From JARRLC01 sp050290865 (GTDB taxonomy: Bacteria > Pseudomonadota > Alphaproteobacteria > Rhizobiales > Rhodomicrobiaceae), in NCBI GenBank assembly GCA_050290865.1, contig JBNKIW010000013.1:1-64000 (forward strand): a stretch of DNA of 64,000 bases, written 5' to 3'. Position numbers and translations under genes: made by a program. The notes beneath the pieces were generated by a model, which saw nothing but the letters and a program-made list of their open reading frames with translations, did no database searches and was not told the DNA's origin. Each line of letters begins with the position of its first letter. Position 1 is the stretch's first letter. Shown here in pieces: positions 53,414 through 60,902 of the stretch.

Positions 53414-54490
53414 ATGGTCTCGATCCCGAATGACGCTGCACAGGGCGGCCACACGCAGCGCGCGTCCCATTCCGGTGATGCGGCAATCAAAATCTGGCTC
53501 TACACGGTTGCCGCGCTCGTCTTGTTGATGATCGTCGTTGGCGGAGCGACGCGGCTCACCAATTCAGGCCTGTCGATTACCGAATGGCAGCCCATCATCG
53601 GCACAGTCCCTCCCTTGAGCGATGCCGACTGGCAGGATGCCTTCCAGAAATACCAGCAGATCCCGCAATATAAGATCATCAACCGGGGCATGAGCCTCGC
53701 CGAGTTCAAGTTCATCTACTGGTGGGAATGGAGTCACCGGCTGCTCGGACGGCTCATCGGCGTGGTCTTCTTCGTGCCGTTCCTTGTGTTCTGGATGCGC
53801 GGCATGATCGGTGCGGCGCTGTGGCCAAGACTGCTTGGCATCTTTCTGCTCGGCGGTGCGCAAGGGGCGATGGGGTGGTACATGGTGGCGAGCGGTCTCG
53901 CGGAGCGCACCTCGGTGAGCCAGTACCGCCTGAGCGCGCATCTGGCCCTCGCCGTCACCGTGATCGCCGCCATCCTGTGGGTGGCGTTCGGCCTGGGACG
54001 GGAGGCGGAGCGACGCCGGATCGCCGCGCCCATGGCGGGTTTGAAGACCGGCGCCGCCGTGCTCGTGGCACTGATTTTCCTGCAAATTCTCGCGGGCGGC
54101 TTCACGGCGGGGACGCATGCGGGCCTGTCGCACAACACATGGCCGCTGATGGACGGCGCGCTCATTCCAGGCGGCTTGTGGGTGATGGAACCATGGTACG
54201 CCAACCTTTTTGAGAATGTGCTTACCGTACAGTTCAACCACCGCGTCATCGGTTACGCGGTCGCGCTCGTGGCGATCGTCAATGCTGTTGTGGTGTGGCG
54301 CGCCGGCGTGCCCGGCGTGGTCCGGCTGACCGCGAGCCTCCTCGTCGTGGCTGTACTCGCGCAGATCACGCTCGGGGTGTTCACGGTGTTGACCCAGGTG
54401 CAGATCGGCATCGCGCTGGCGCATCAGGCAGCAGCCATCGTGCTTTTCGGCTTGGCGCTCTATCATCTTCACCGGCTGCGCGCGCCGTGA
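53414..54490 (+). CDS. ctaA: heme A synthase (COX15/CtaA)
   Basis: The 358-residue membrane protein has eight hydrophobic segments and the COX15 motifs: G-G-A-T-R-L-T-N-S-G-L-S-I-T-E-W, E-F-K-F-I-Y-W-W-E-W-S-H-R-L-L-G-R, and in the second half G-G-F-T-A-G-T-H-A-G-L and Q-F-N-H-R-V-I-G-Y with later A-H-Q-A-A-A. It hydroxylates heme O to heme A for aa3-type oxidase. The stop overlaps the next start (GTGA), coupling it to the H4MPT-type gene block. Confidence 0.96.
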   Translation: MVSIPNDAAQGGHTQRASHSGDAAIKIWLYTVAALVLLMIVVGGATRLTNSGLSITEWQPIIGTVPPLSDADWQDAFQKYQQIPQYKIINRGMSLAEFKFIYWWEWSHRLLGRLIGVVFFVPFLVFWMRGMIGAALWPRLLGIFLLGGAQGAMGWYMVASGLAERTSVSQYRLSAHLALAVTVIAAILWVAFGLGREAERRRIAAPMAGLKTGAAVLVALIFLQILAGGFTAGTHAGLSHNTWPLMDGALIPGGLWVMEPWYANLFENVLTVQFNHRVIGYAVALVAIVNAVVVWRAGVPGVVRLTASLLVVAVLAQITLGVFTVLTQVQIGIALAHQAAAIVLFGLALYHLHRLRAP

Positions 54491-55116
54491 GCGCGAACCT
54501 CACGATCATCAAGCTGGGCGGAAGCCTCGCCGGGTCGCCGCGGCTTCAGGAGAGCGTGGCCGCCGTAGCGGGAGCGGAGCGCGCGGGCGTGATCGTACCC
54601 GGCGGCGGGCCGTTCGCGGACGCCGTACGCGTGGCGCAGGACAATATCGGCTTCGGCGACCGCGCGGCGCACCGCATGGCGCTTCTGGCCATGTGCCAGT
54701 TCGGTGAAGCGGTGGCGTCGTTCCACCCCCGGCTCGTGTCGGCCAGCGGCGTTGTCCGCATCCGCGAAGCTTTCGCCGCAAACGCCGTGCCCGTGTGGAC
54801 GCCGTGGCCAATGGCCGACGGTCTCGACGCGGTGCCTGCCAGTTGGGATATCACTTCGGACAGCCTCGCCGCATGGCTCGGCGGCAGGCTCGGCGCGGCG
54901 CGGCTTTTGCTGCTGAAATCCACCGAACCGCCGCCGAACCCGGTCGGTCCGGCGGACATCGTCAAATGGGGCATAGCCGATCCGGCTTTCGCACACTATC
55001 TTCAGAAGAGCGGGCTTGACGCATGGTGGCTGGGTCCCTCCGCGCTTGCCGGCCTGGCGTCGATGATCGACGGCGAAGGCGAGTGTGGTGTCCCAATTCG
55101 AGACGGAAAGGGCTGA
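54487..55116 (+). CDS. amino acid kinase-family protein of the H4MPT cluster (MfnE-like)
   Basis: The 209-residue protein starts with GTG overlapping the ctaA stop. It has the amino acid kinase core: I-I-K-L-G-G-S-L-A near the N-terminus, V-I-V-P-G-G-G-P-F-A-D, W-D-I-T-S-D-S-L-A-A-W-L, L-L-L-K-S-T-E. In methanogens MfnE of this family phosphorylates aminomethylfuran phosphate on the way to methanofuran; homologues sit in H4MPT gene clusters of methylotrophs. The following three genes support that assignment. A uridylate-kinase-like role is less likely. Confidence 0.78.
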   Translation: MSANLTIIKLGGSLAGSPRLQESVAAVAGAERAGVIVPGGGPFADAVRVAQDNIGFGDRAAHRMALLAMCQFGEAVASFHPRLVSASGVVRIREAFAANAVPVWTPWPMADGLDAVPASWDITSDSLAAWLGGRLGAARLLLLKSTEPPPNPVGPADIVKWGIADPAFAHYLQKSGLDAWWLGPSALAGLASMIDGEGECGVPIRDGKG

Positions 55117-55150
55117 TGGCGACGCTAATTCGTAAAGGCAGCGAGTTCCG

Positions 55151-55711
55151 ATGAGCAGGCATCCACAAAAGCCGCGCCTCGCCTGGGCGCTGACTGGCTC
55201 AGGCCATTTCTTCACCGAGTGCATGGATCTGATGCACGAAATCGGCGAACTCGACGTCTTCGTCAGCAAGGCCGGGGCCGAGGTGGTGCGCATGTACAAG
55301 CATGACCTCGCCATGCTGCCCGAACCCGCGCGCGTCTTCCGCGACACCACGGCCAGCGCCGCACCGGTCGGCGGCTTCTATCTCGGCGCCTATCACACGC
55401 TGGTGGTGGCGCCCGCAACCTCCAACACCGTGGCCAAATTCGTCTGGGGCATCTCCGACAATCTCGCCACCAACGTCTTCGCCCAGGCGGGCAAGTGCCG
55501 CGTCCCCATCATCGTCTTCGCCTGCGACAGCGCGCCGGAAATGGAGAGCATGGCGCCGGGCGGCATGGTGAAGGTCTATCCGCGCAGGGTGGACCTCGAC
55601 AATGTCGAGCGCCTGAAGACTTTCGAGGCCACCACGGTCGTCGATTCCGTCGAAGCCCTCCGCGCGGCGCTGAGCGAACGCATCACATGTCTGAGCGCCT
55701 CCTCTTCCTGA
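55151..55711 (+). CDS. archaeal-type flavoprotein (AfpA/DmrB-like)
   Basis: The 186-residue protein is a flavoprotein of the Dfp/archaeoflavoprotein family: A-W-A-L-T-G-S-G-H-F-F-T-E-C at the N-terminus, V-S-K-A-G-A-E-V-V, then V-V-A-P-A-T-S-N-T-V-A-K-F-V-W-G-I-S-D-N-L-A-T-N-V-F for FMN binding. DmrB of Burkholderia, in the same family, reduces dihydromethanopterin. Its place inside an H4MPT block makes that reaction the best guess. It overlaps the next gene by 25 bases. Confidence 0.82.
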   Translation: MSRHPQKPRLAWALTGSGHFFTECMDLMHEIGELDVFVSKAGAEVVRMYKHDLAMLPEPARVFRDTTASAAPVGGFYLGAYHTLVVAPATSNTVAKFVWGISDNLATNVFAQAGKCRVPIIVFACDSAPEMESMAPGGMVKVYPRRVDLDNVERLKTFEATTVVDSVEALRAALSERITCLSASSS

Positions 55712-57114
55712 CCGGACGCCTCGCCAGGCCGCGCCTGGAGAAGATCGCCGCGCGCACCGATTTCGGCGGCCGGAGTTGGCGCATCGCCGATCTTGGCGTA
55801 AAGGTCGCAGCGCTGATGACGGAAGCCATCATCAAGCGGCGGCTGGAGGCTCCGGTCGAGGCCGACCGCGTGATCCTGCCGGGGCGCTGCCGGGTCGATC
55901 TCGACGCGCTGTCGGCGCATTTCGGGACGCGGTTCGAGCGCGGACCCGAGGAACTTAAGGACCTGCCGCGCCATTTCGGCAGGCATGGCGGTCAGCCCGA
56001 CCTTAGCCGTCACGACATACGCCTCTTCGGCGAAATCACCGACGGGCCGATGATGGACGTGGCGGCGATCCTCGCGCGGGCCAAAGAGATGGCGCGCGCT
56101 GGCGCGGACGTCATCGACCTGGGCTGCCGCCCGGACACGCCGTTTCCGCATCTGGAGGAGACGATCGCGGCGCTGAAGGCGGCGGGGATCGCGGTGAGCG
56201 TGGATTCGGCGGACGAGGGGGAGTTGCGGCGCGGTGCGCTGGCGGGCGCGGATGTCCTCCTGAGCCTCAACGAGACGACGCTGCATGTCGTGGACGGGAC
56301 GGGCGCGGTACCGGTTCTCATCCCCGAGCCGCATACCGATCTGGCGTCGCTGATCCGCGCTGCGGACGCCATGGAGAGGGCAGGGCGCCCCTATATCTGC
56401 GACCCCATCCTCGACCCGATCCATTTCGGCTTCACCGCCTCGATCCTGCGCTATGCCGAGTTCCGCCGCGCTCGTCCGCAGGCTGAAATGCTGATGGGCA
56501 CGGGCAACCTGACCGAGCTCACCGACGCCGACTCCGGTGGCGTTACAGCCATGCTGCTCGGCATCTGCTCGGAACTGAACATCCGGAATGTGCTCACCGT
56601 GCAGGTCAGCCCGCATACGCGCCGCACCGTCGAAGAGCACGACGCCGCCCGGCGCATGATGTACGCCGCGCGCGCCGATGACAGTTTGCCGCGCGACTAC
56701 ACGGATGCGCTGCTCTCTCTGCACGGGCGGGAGCCGTTCACGGCCAGTCCGGCAGAGGTCGCGCAACTGGCGGGGGAGGTGCACGATGCCGCCTACCGCA
56801 TCGAGGTGGCGGAGGACGGTATCCACGTGTTCAACCGTGCGCTGCATGTGGTGGCACCCGAGCCGTTCGCCGTCTACCCGCAGCTCGGCGTGGAGACCGA
56901 CGGCGGCCACGCATTCTATCTCGGCGTGGAACTGGCGCGGGCGGAGATCGCCTGGCAGCTCGGCAAGCGGTATGTGCAGGACGAGGGCTTGCGCTGGGGA
57001 GCGGCTGTGGATCGGCGGGGGGAGGATCTGGCGAAGCTGAAAGAAGCGGGGACGACGCTGTCGCACGCCATCCGCGCGATCGTGCCGGGGGCGCCGAGAC
57101 GCCATGAGGAATGA
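55687..57114 (+). CDS. DHPS-like protein of the H4MPT cluster (DUF6513 N-domain)
   Basis: The 475-residue protein starts at the ATG at 55687 inside the 3' end of the flavoprotein gene. An N-terminal domain of about 110 residues is followed by a TIM barrel related to dihydropteroate synthase (A-G-A-D-V-I-D-L-G-C-R-P-D-T-P-F, I-A-V-S-V-D-S-A-D, L-L-S-L-N-E-T-T, G-N-L-T-E-L-T-D-A-D-S) and a C-terminal region (H-G-R-E-P-F, L-G-V-E-L-A-R-A-E-I-A). Homologues are restricted to H4MPT-containing bacteria and archaea and probably act in pterin assembly; the exact step is not settled. Confidence 0.85.
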   Translation: MSERLLFLTGRLARPRLEKIAARTDFGGRSWRIADLGVKVAALMTEAIIKRRLEAPVEADRVILPGRCRVDLDALSAHFGTRFERGPEELKDLPRHFGRHGGQPDLSRHDIRLFGEITDGPMMDVAAILARAKEMARAGADVIDLGCRPDTPFPHLEETIAALKAAGIAVSVDSADEGELRRGALAGADVLLSLNETTLHVVDGTGAVPVLIPEPHTDLASLIRAADAMERAGRPYICDPILDPIHFGFTASILRYAEFRRARPQAEMLMGTGNLTELTDADSGGVTAMLLGICSELNIRNVLTVQVSPHTRRTVEEHDAARRMMYAARADDSLPRDYTDALLSLHGREPFTASPAEVAQLAGEVHDAAYRIEVAEDGIHVFNRALHVVAPEPFAVYPQLGVETDGGHAFYLGVELARAEIAWQLGKRYVQDEGLRWGAAVDRRGEDLAKLKEAGTTLSHAIRAIVPGAPRRHEE

Positions 57115-57120
57115 GCCGCC

Positions 57121-57684
57121 ATGCCCATGATCCGCGAAAGCATCGTCATCACCACGGACGCCGAGGGTAACGCCCATATCGCGCCACTGGGTCTCATCGA
57201 GGAGGAGGGCGGGTTTGTCGTCGCGCCTTTCGCGCCATCGCGGACGCTCGACAATCTGCGCGCGCGGCCCGTGTTCACGGCGAGCGTCACCGACGACGTG
57301 CGCGTCTTTGCGGGCTGTCTCACGGGGCGGCGCGATTGGCCGGTGGCGCGCGCGGATCGGGTCGCGGGGTTCCGGCTCGCGGGCGCGCATGCTCATCGCG
57401 AGCTGGAGGTGGTGCGCGTCAGCGAGGACGATTTGCGCCCGCGCTTCCACGCCCGCGTTGTGCATGAGGCGGCGCATGGTCCCGCGCCGGGCTTCAACCG
57501 GGCGCAGGCCGCGGTGATCGAGGCATCGATCCTGGTCAGCCGCCTGGACATGCTCGCCGAGGAGAAAATCCGTGGCGAACTCGCCTATCTGGAAATCGCG
57601 ATAGGCAAAACGGCAGGGGAGCGCGAGGCCGAAGCCTGGGGCTGGCTCATGGAGCGAATCGCGGCGCGTTTGGCGAGGCCCTGA
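57121..57684 (+). CDS. DUF447 family protein of the H4MPT cluster
   Basis: The 187-residue protein belongs to DUF447, a flavin-reductase-like split-barrel family conserved with H4MPT genes: I-R-E-S-I-V-I-T-T-D, G-N-A-H-I-A-P-L-G, V-A-P-F-A-P-S-R-T-L-D-N-L, then A-G-F-N-R-A-Q-A-A-V-I-E-A-S-I-L-V-S-R. It follows the DHPS-like gene by six bases and is last in the block. Required-for-synthesis status is known in Methylobacterium for cluster genes in general; its own reaction is unknown. Confidence 0.85.
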   Translation: MPMIRESIVITTDAEGNAHIAPLGLIEEEGGFVVAPFAPSRTLDNLRARPVFTASVTDDVRVFAGCLTGRRDWPVARADRVAGFRLAGAHAHRELEVVRVSEDDLRPRFHARVVHEAAHGPAPGFNRAQAAVIEASILVSRLDMLAEEKIRGELAYLEIAIGKTAGEREAEAWGWLMERIAARLARP

Positions 57685-57745
57685 GCAAACACAGCAAGAC
57701 GCTGAGCAAGCACGCCTCCGGCGTCGCCAACCGCTCGGAGCGGGT

Positions 57746-58606
57746 TCACGAAGCTCGCCCCGCCGCCGCGATCTCCGCAGCAATGGCGCAGAATTCAGCA
57801 ACGCTGAGCTGCTCGGCCCGGAGCGAGGGATCAATGCCGAGACGCATCAGAGCGTCCAGCGCGCCGGGCAGTGGCTTCAGACTGGCGCGCAGCATCTTGC
57901 GCCTCTGCCCGAAGGCCGCGGCCGTGACGCTCTCAAGCATGGCCGCGCCACCTGTCTCAAGCGGGTGCTCATGCGGGCGGAATTCGACGACCGCCGAGTC
58001 GACTTTCGGCGGCGGCGTGAAAGCGCGGGGCGGCAGGTGAAACAAAATGCGTGCCGAGCTGCGCCACTGCGCGATCACCGAGAGGCGCCCATAGGCTTTG
58101 CCGCCCGGCGCGGCCACGATGCGTTCGGCCACCTCCCTTTGGAACATCAGGGCCATGCGCTCCCACCAGGGCGGCCAGGGCTCGCTCTTCAACCAGCCGG
58201 TCAGCAGTGGCGTAGCGACGGAGTAGGGCAGATTCGCCACGATACGCGCGGGCGTGCCGGGCTCCACGAGCGCCCGCCAGTCCACGGCGAGTGCGTCGCT
58301 TTCAACGATGGTCAGACGGCCAGGGTAGTGTGCCGCGACAGCCTCAAGGGCGGGGATGCAGCGCGCGTCCTTCTCGATGGCGACGACGCGGGCGGCTCCC
58401 TCCATCAGCAAAGCCCGCGTGAGGCCCCCGGGTCCCGGTCCAACTTCCACGATGGTGACGCCGGCGAGCGGCCCCGCGGCCCGCGCAATGCGGCGTGTCA
58501 GGTTGAGATCGAGGATGAAATTCTGTCCCAGCGTCTTCTTCGCCGACAGGCCAAGCTCGCGGATCACCTCACGCAGGGGCGGCAGGTCTGGCGCCATACG
58601 GCTCAT
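57746..58606 (-). CDS. rsmA: 16S rRNA dimethyladenosine transferase (KsgA)
   Basis: The 286-residue methyltransferase has K-T-L-G-Q-N-F-I-L-D, the SAM motif V-E-V-G-P-G-P-G-G-L-T, V-A-I-E-K-D, and the catalytic N-L-P-Y-S-V-A-T-P. It dimethylates two adenosines in helix 45 of 16S rRNA. Its start overlaps the pdxA stop by ATGA. Last gene of the lpt-surA-pdxA operon, convergent with the DUF447 gene. Confidence 0.97.
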   Translation of the reverse strand: MSRMAPDLPPLREVIRELGLSAKKTLGQNFILDLNLTRRIARAAGPLAGVTIVEVGPGPGGLTRALLMEGAARVVAIEKDARCIPALEAVAAHYPGRLTIVESDALAVDWRALVEPGTPARIVANLPYSVATPLLTGWLKSEPWPPWWERMALMFQREVAERIVAAPGGKAYGRLSVIAQWRSSARILFHLPPRAFTPPPKVDSAVVEFRPHEHPLETGGAAMLESVTAAAFGQRRKMLRASLKPLPGALDALMRLGIDPSLRAEQLSVAEFCAIAAEIAAAGRAS

Positions 58607-59694
58607 CGGACGGACGCTGCGGCGAGGGACGCGGCGCCCTGGCGTGCCATTGCTGCGGCGAGGCGAAGGGCTGCGATGAGGCTGTCCGCCCGGGCCTGAC
58701 CGGTCCCCGCAAGGCTGAAGGCGGTGCCGTGGTCCGGTGACGTCCGGATGAAGGGGAGGCCGAGCGTGACGTTGACCCCTTCGTCAAAAGCGAGTGTTTT
58801 CAGCGGGATGAGCGCCTGATCATGATACATGGCGATGGCGGCATCGTAGCTCTTGCGGGCGCGCGCATGAAAAATCGTGTCCGCCGGATGCGGACCACTG
58901 ACATCATAACCCTCGCGGCGCAGAAGCTCCAGCGCGGGCGCGATAACGCGCTCCTCCTCATCGCCCATGAGGCCGCCTTCCCCGGCATGTGGGTTCAGGC
59001 CGGTTACGGCCAGGCGCGGGACCGCGATGCCGAACCAGCGCGTCAAACCCGCTGCCGTTATGCGCACCGTGTCGGCGATAAGGCCCACGGAGAGTGCGGC
59101 AGGGACCGCCGCGAGCGGGATATGGATCGTCACCGGCACGACGCGCAGACCGGAACCGCACAGCATCATCACGGGTTTCGCGTCTTTGCCGGATCGGCGG
59201 GCGAGCACGCCGAGGAATTCGGTGTGGCCGGGATGCGGGAAACCGGCGGCGGCCATGATATGCTTGGCAATGGGGTTGGTGACGACGGCGCTGGCGCGGC
59301 CGTTCAGCACCAGGCCGGCGGCTGTTTCGATGGCCGCCTTCGTCGCGGATGCGTTGGCAGGGGAGGGGGTGCCTGGACGCGCGGCCTCTCCCAGTGGCAG
59401 CGGGAGTACCGGGAGGTTCCGCGCGAAAACCTCCGTTGCGTCGCCAATATCCGTCAGGGGAGAGCAGGGCACGTTGACGCTCAATGCATGCGCTCTCGCC
59501 TCCAGCACCTCGGGTGCGCCGATGAACGCGAAAGGCGGAACATGACCGGCGTCTCTCCGCAGCCACGCGAAAAGGGTGGCGTCTGGGCCTATCCCCGCGG
59601 GGTCACCCATTGTCAGGGCCAGGGGGGGCACAGCCGAGCTGCCTCCGCGGGCTTCCGCCTGCTCAGCCCTTCTTCGGGTAGTCAAGGCGGGCAT
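58603..59694 (-). CDS. pdxA: 4-hydroxythreonine-4-phosphate dehydrogenase
   Basis: The 363-residue protein has L-T-M-G-D-P-A-G-I-G-P-D near the N-terminus, the metal-binding H-P-G-H-T-E-F and the H-D-Q-A-L-I-P-L-K block late. It acts in the DXP-dependent pyridoxal phosphate pathway. The N-terminal 28 residues before M-G-D-P are extra, and the start overlaps the end of the surA-type gene by 32 bases, so the true start may lie further downstream. Confidence 0.95.
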   Translation of the reverse strand: MPALTTRRRAEQAEARGGSSAVPPLALTMGDPAGIGPDATLFAWLRRDAGHVPPFAFIGAPEVLEARAHALSVNVPCSPLTDIGDATEVFARNLPVLPLPLGEAARPGTPSPANASATKAAIETAAGLVLNGRASAVVTNPIAKHIMAAAGFPHPGHTEFLGVLARRSGKDAKPVMMLCGSGLRVVPVTIHIPLAAVPAALSVGLIADTVRITAAGLTRWFGIAVPRLAVTGLNPHAGEGGLMGDEEERVIAPALELLRREGYDVSGPHPADTIFHARARKSYDAAIAMYHDQALIPLKTLAFDEGVNVTLGLPFIRTSPDHGTAFSLAGTGQARADSLIAALRLAAAMARQGAASLAAASVR

Positions 59695-60754
59695 GGTCCT
59701 TGAGGTCTCTCAAGTGTCGCCGTGAGTAAAGCTGAAAGACTTCCTGCAGCTCATTCTTTTTCGAGCTGTTCTTCTTTGTTTCGCCGGAGGCAACAGGCAC
59801 CTGCTTTGAGCAGATCGCATGGGTTTCGACGCCGTCACTGACGATGAAGGGCGGGGTCATCTGCCCGACCCGTCCTTTCAGGATGGCGGCGCGGACCTCG
59901 CCGCGGAACGCGGAGACCTTGGCCTTGGAGTGGTTCTTGACCGAAACATCCCTGACGCCCGCCAGCAGTCTGCGGAGGCCGGCGCAATTCTTGAAGCGCT
60001 TGCTCAAATTCGTTGCTTCGACAAGACGTTTCGCCACGATCTTCTGGTTGGCTTTGCCGCGCACCGCCAGTTTCACCGTCTTGACATCGACGATCGTTCG
60101 ATCCTGCGCATCCGTGGCAACGCTTGACGTCATTGAAACGGCAGAACGTACGCGGGAACCGTAAAGCCTCTTGATAAGCTGCCGCCAGGCAACCTGCGCG
60201 CGTATGCGGTTCTTCAATGTGGACGGATTGATCCCCTGATTGCTGAACTGCGCGAGGAACTGTTTCAGGGTGAGCTTGCGCGAACCGCCTTGTGCCATGC
60301 TCGTCAGCGTCTTATTCACGTCCGCGTCGGAGACGATGATCTTCCGGTCCCGCGCTGCCTGCAGCATCAGACGTTCGTCGATGAGCTGGTTGAGGGCCTG
60401 TTTACGCATGGCACGGCTCGAATCGGCAACCACCTGCCTTTGGATCTGCTGGACGAACTTCTTTTGCAGTTTCTGCGCCTCCTCCCGCGAGGCGGGCTGC
60501 TCCTTCATCATGAAGCTTTGGAAGGCCTGTTTCGTTTGCGCGGACTGAAGACGCGCCTGCATCCTCTTTCCGAGGCCCGAAGTGAGCGCCAGGAACCGCT
60601 GCCGCTGGGCCACGTCGTAGGAGGTAATGGGGTCATCATTCACGAGAACGACGATGCTCTGTGCTGCGGCGCCGTCGTGAAACAGGCAGCATGAAAGGCC
60701 GCAAAGGACAGCCCCAAGCAGCCATGAAACCAAGGCATTCTTCGATTTCAACAT
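59663..60754 (-). CDS. surA: SurA-type periplasmic chaperone/peptidyl-prolyl isomerase
   Basis: From the ATG at 60754 the protein is 363 residues: a signal peptide (L-V-S-W-L-L-G-A-V-L-C-G-L-S-C-C), then a SurA N-domain (I-V-V-L-V-N-D-D-P-I-T-S-Y-D-V-A-Q-R, L-N-Q-L-I-D-E-R-L-M-L-Q-A-A), then a degenerate parvulin region (G-R-V-G-Q-M-T-P-P-F-I-V-S-D-G-V). It helps outer-membrane proteins, including LptD encoded upstream, to fold. The isomerase motif is weak, so chaperone activity may dominate. ATGs at 60757, 60775 and 60811 are alternatives. Confidence 0.85.
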   Translation of the reverse strand: MLKSKNALVSWLLGAVLCGLSCCLFHDGAAAQSIVVLVNDDPITSYDVAQRQRFLALTSGLGKRMQARLQSAQTKQAFQSFMMKEQPASREEAQKLQKKFVQQIQRQVVADSSRAMRKQALNQLIDERLMLQAARDRKIIVSDADVNKTLTSMAQGGSRKLTLKQFLAQFSNQGINPSTLKNRIRAQVAWRQLIKRLYGSRVRSAVSMTSSVATDAQDRTIVDVKTVKLAVRGKANQKIVAKRLVEATNLSKRFKNCAGLRRLLAGVRDVSVKNHSKAKVSAFRGEVRAAILKGRVGQMTPPFIVSDGVETHAICSKQVPVASGETKKNSSKKNELQEVFQLYSRRHLRDLKDHARLDYPKKG

Positions 60755-60902
60755 CATGATATACGGATCCGCCATACTCTCAGCATGTGTGCAGCCCCCA
60801 GCCCACGACATGCATTTCCATTGGACCTAAAGCTAGGCGGATTCGTGGCGCGGCCTCAACCGCTTGTTACCCGTTATGCGCAACCTTTGCTCGCCAACGG
60901 GT

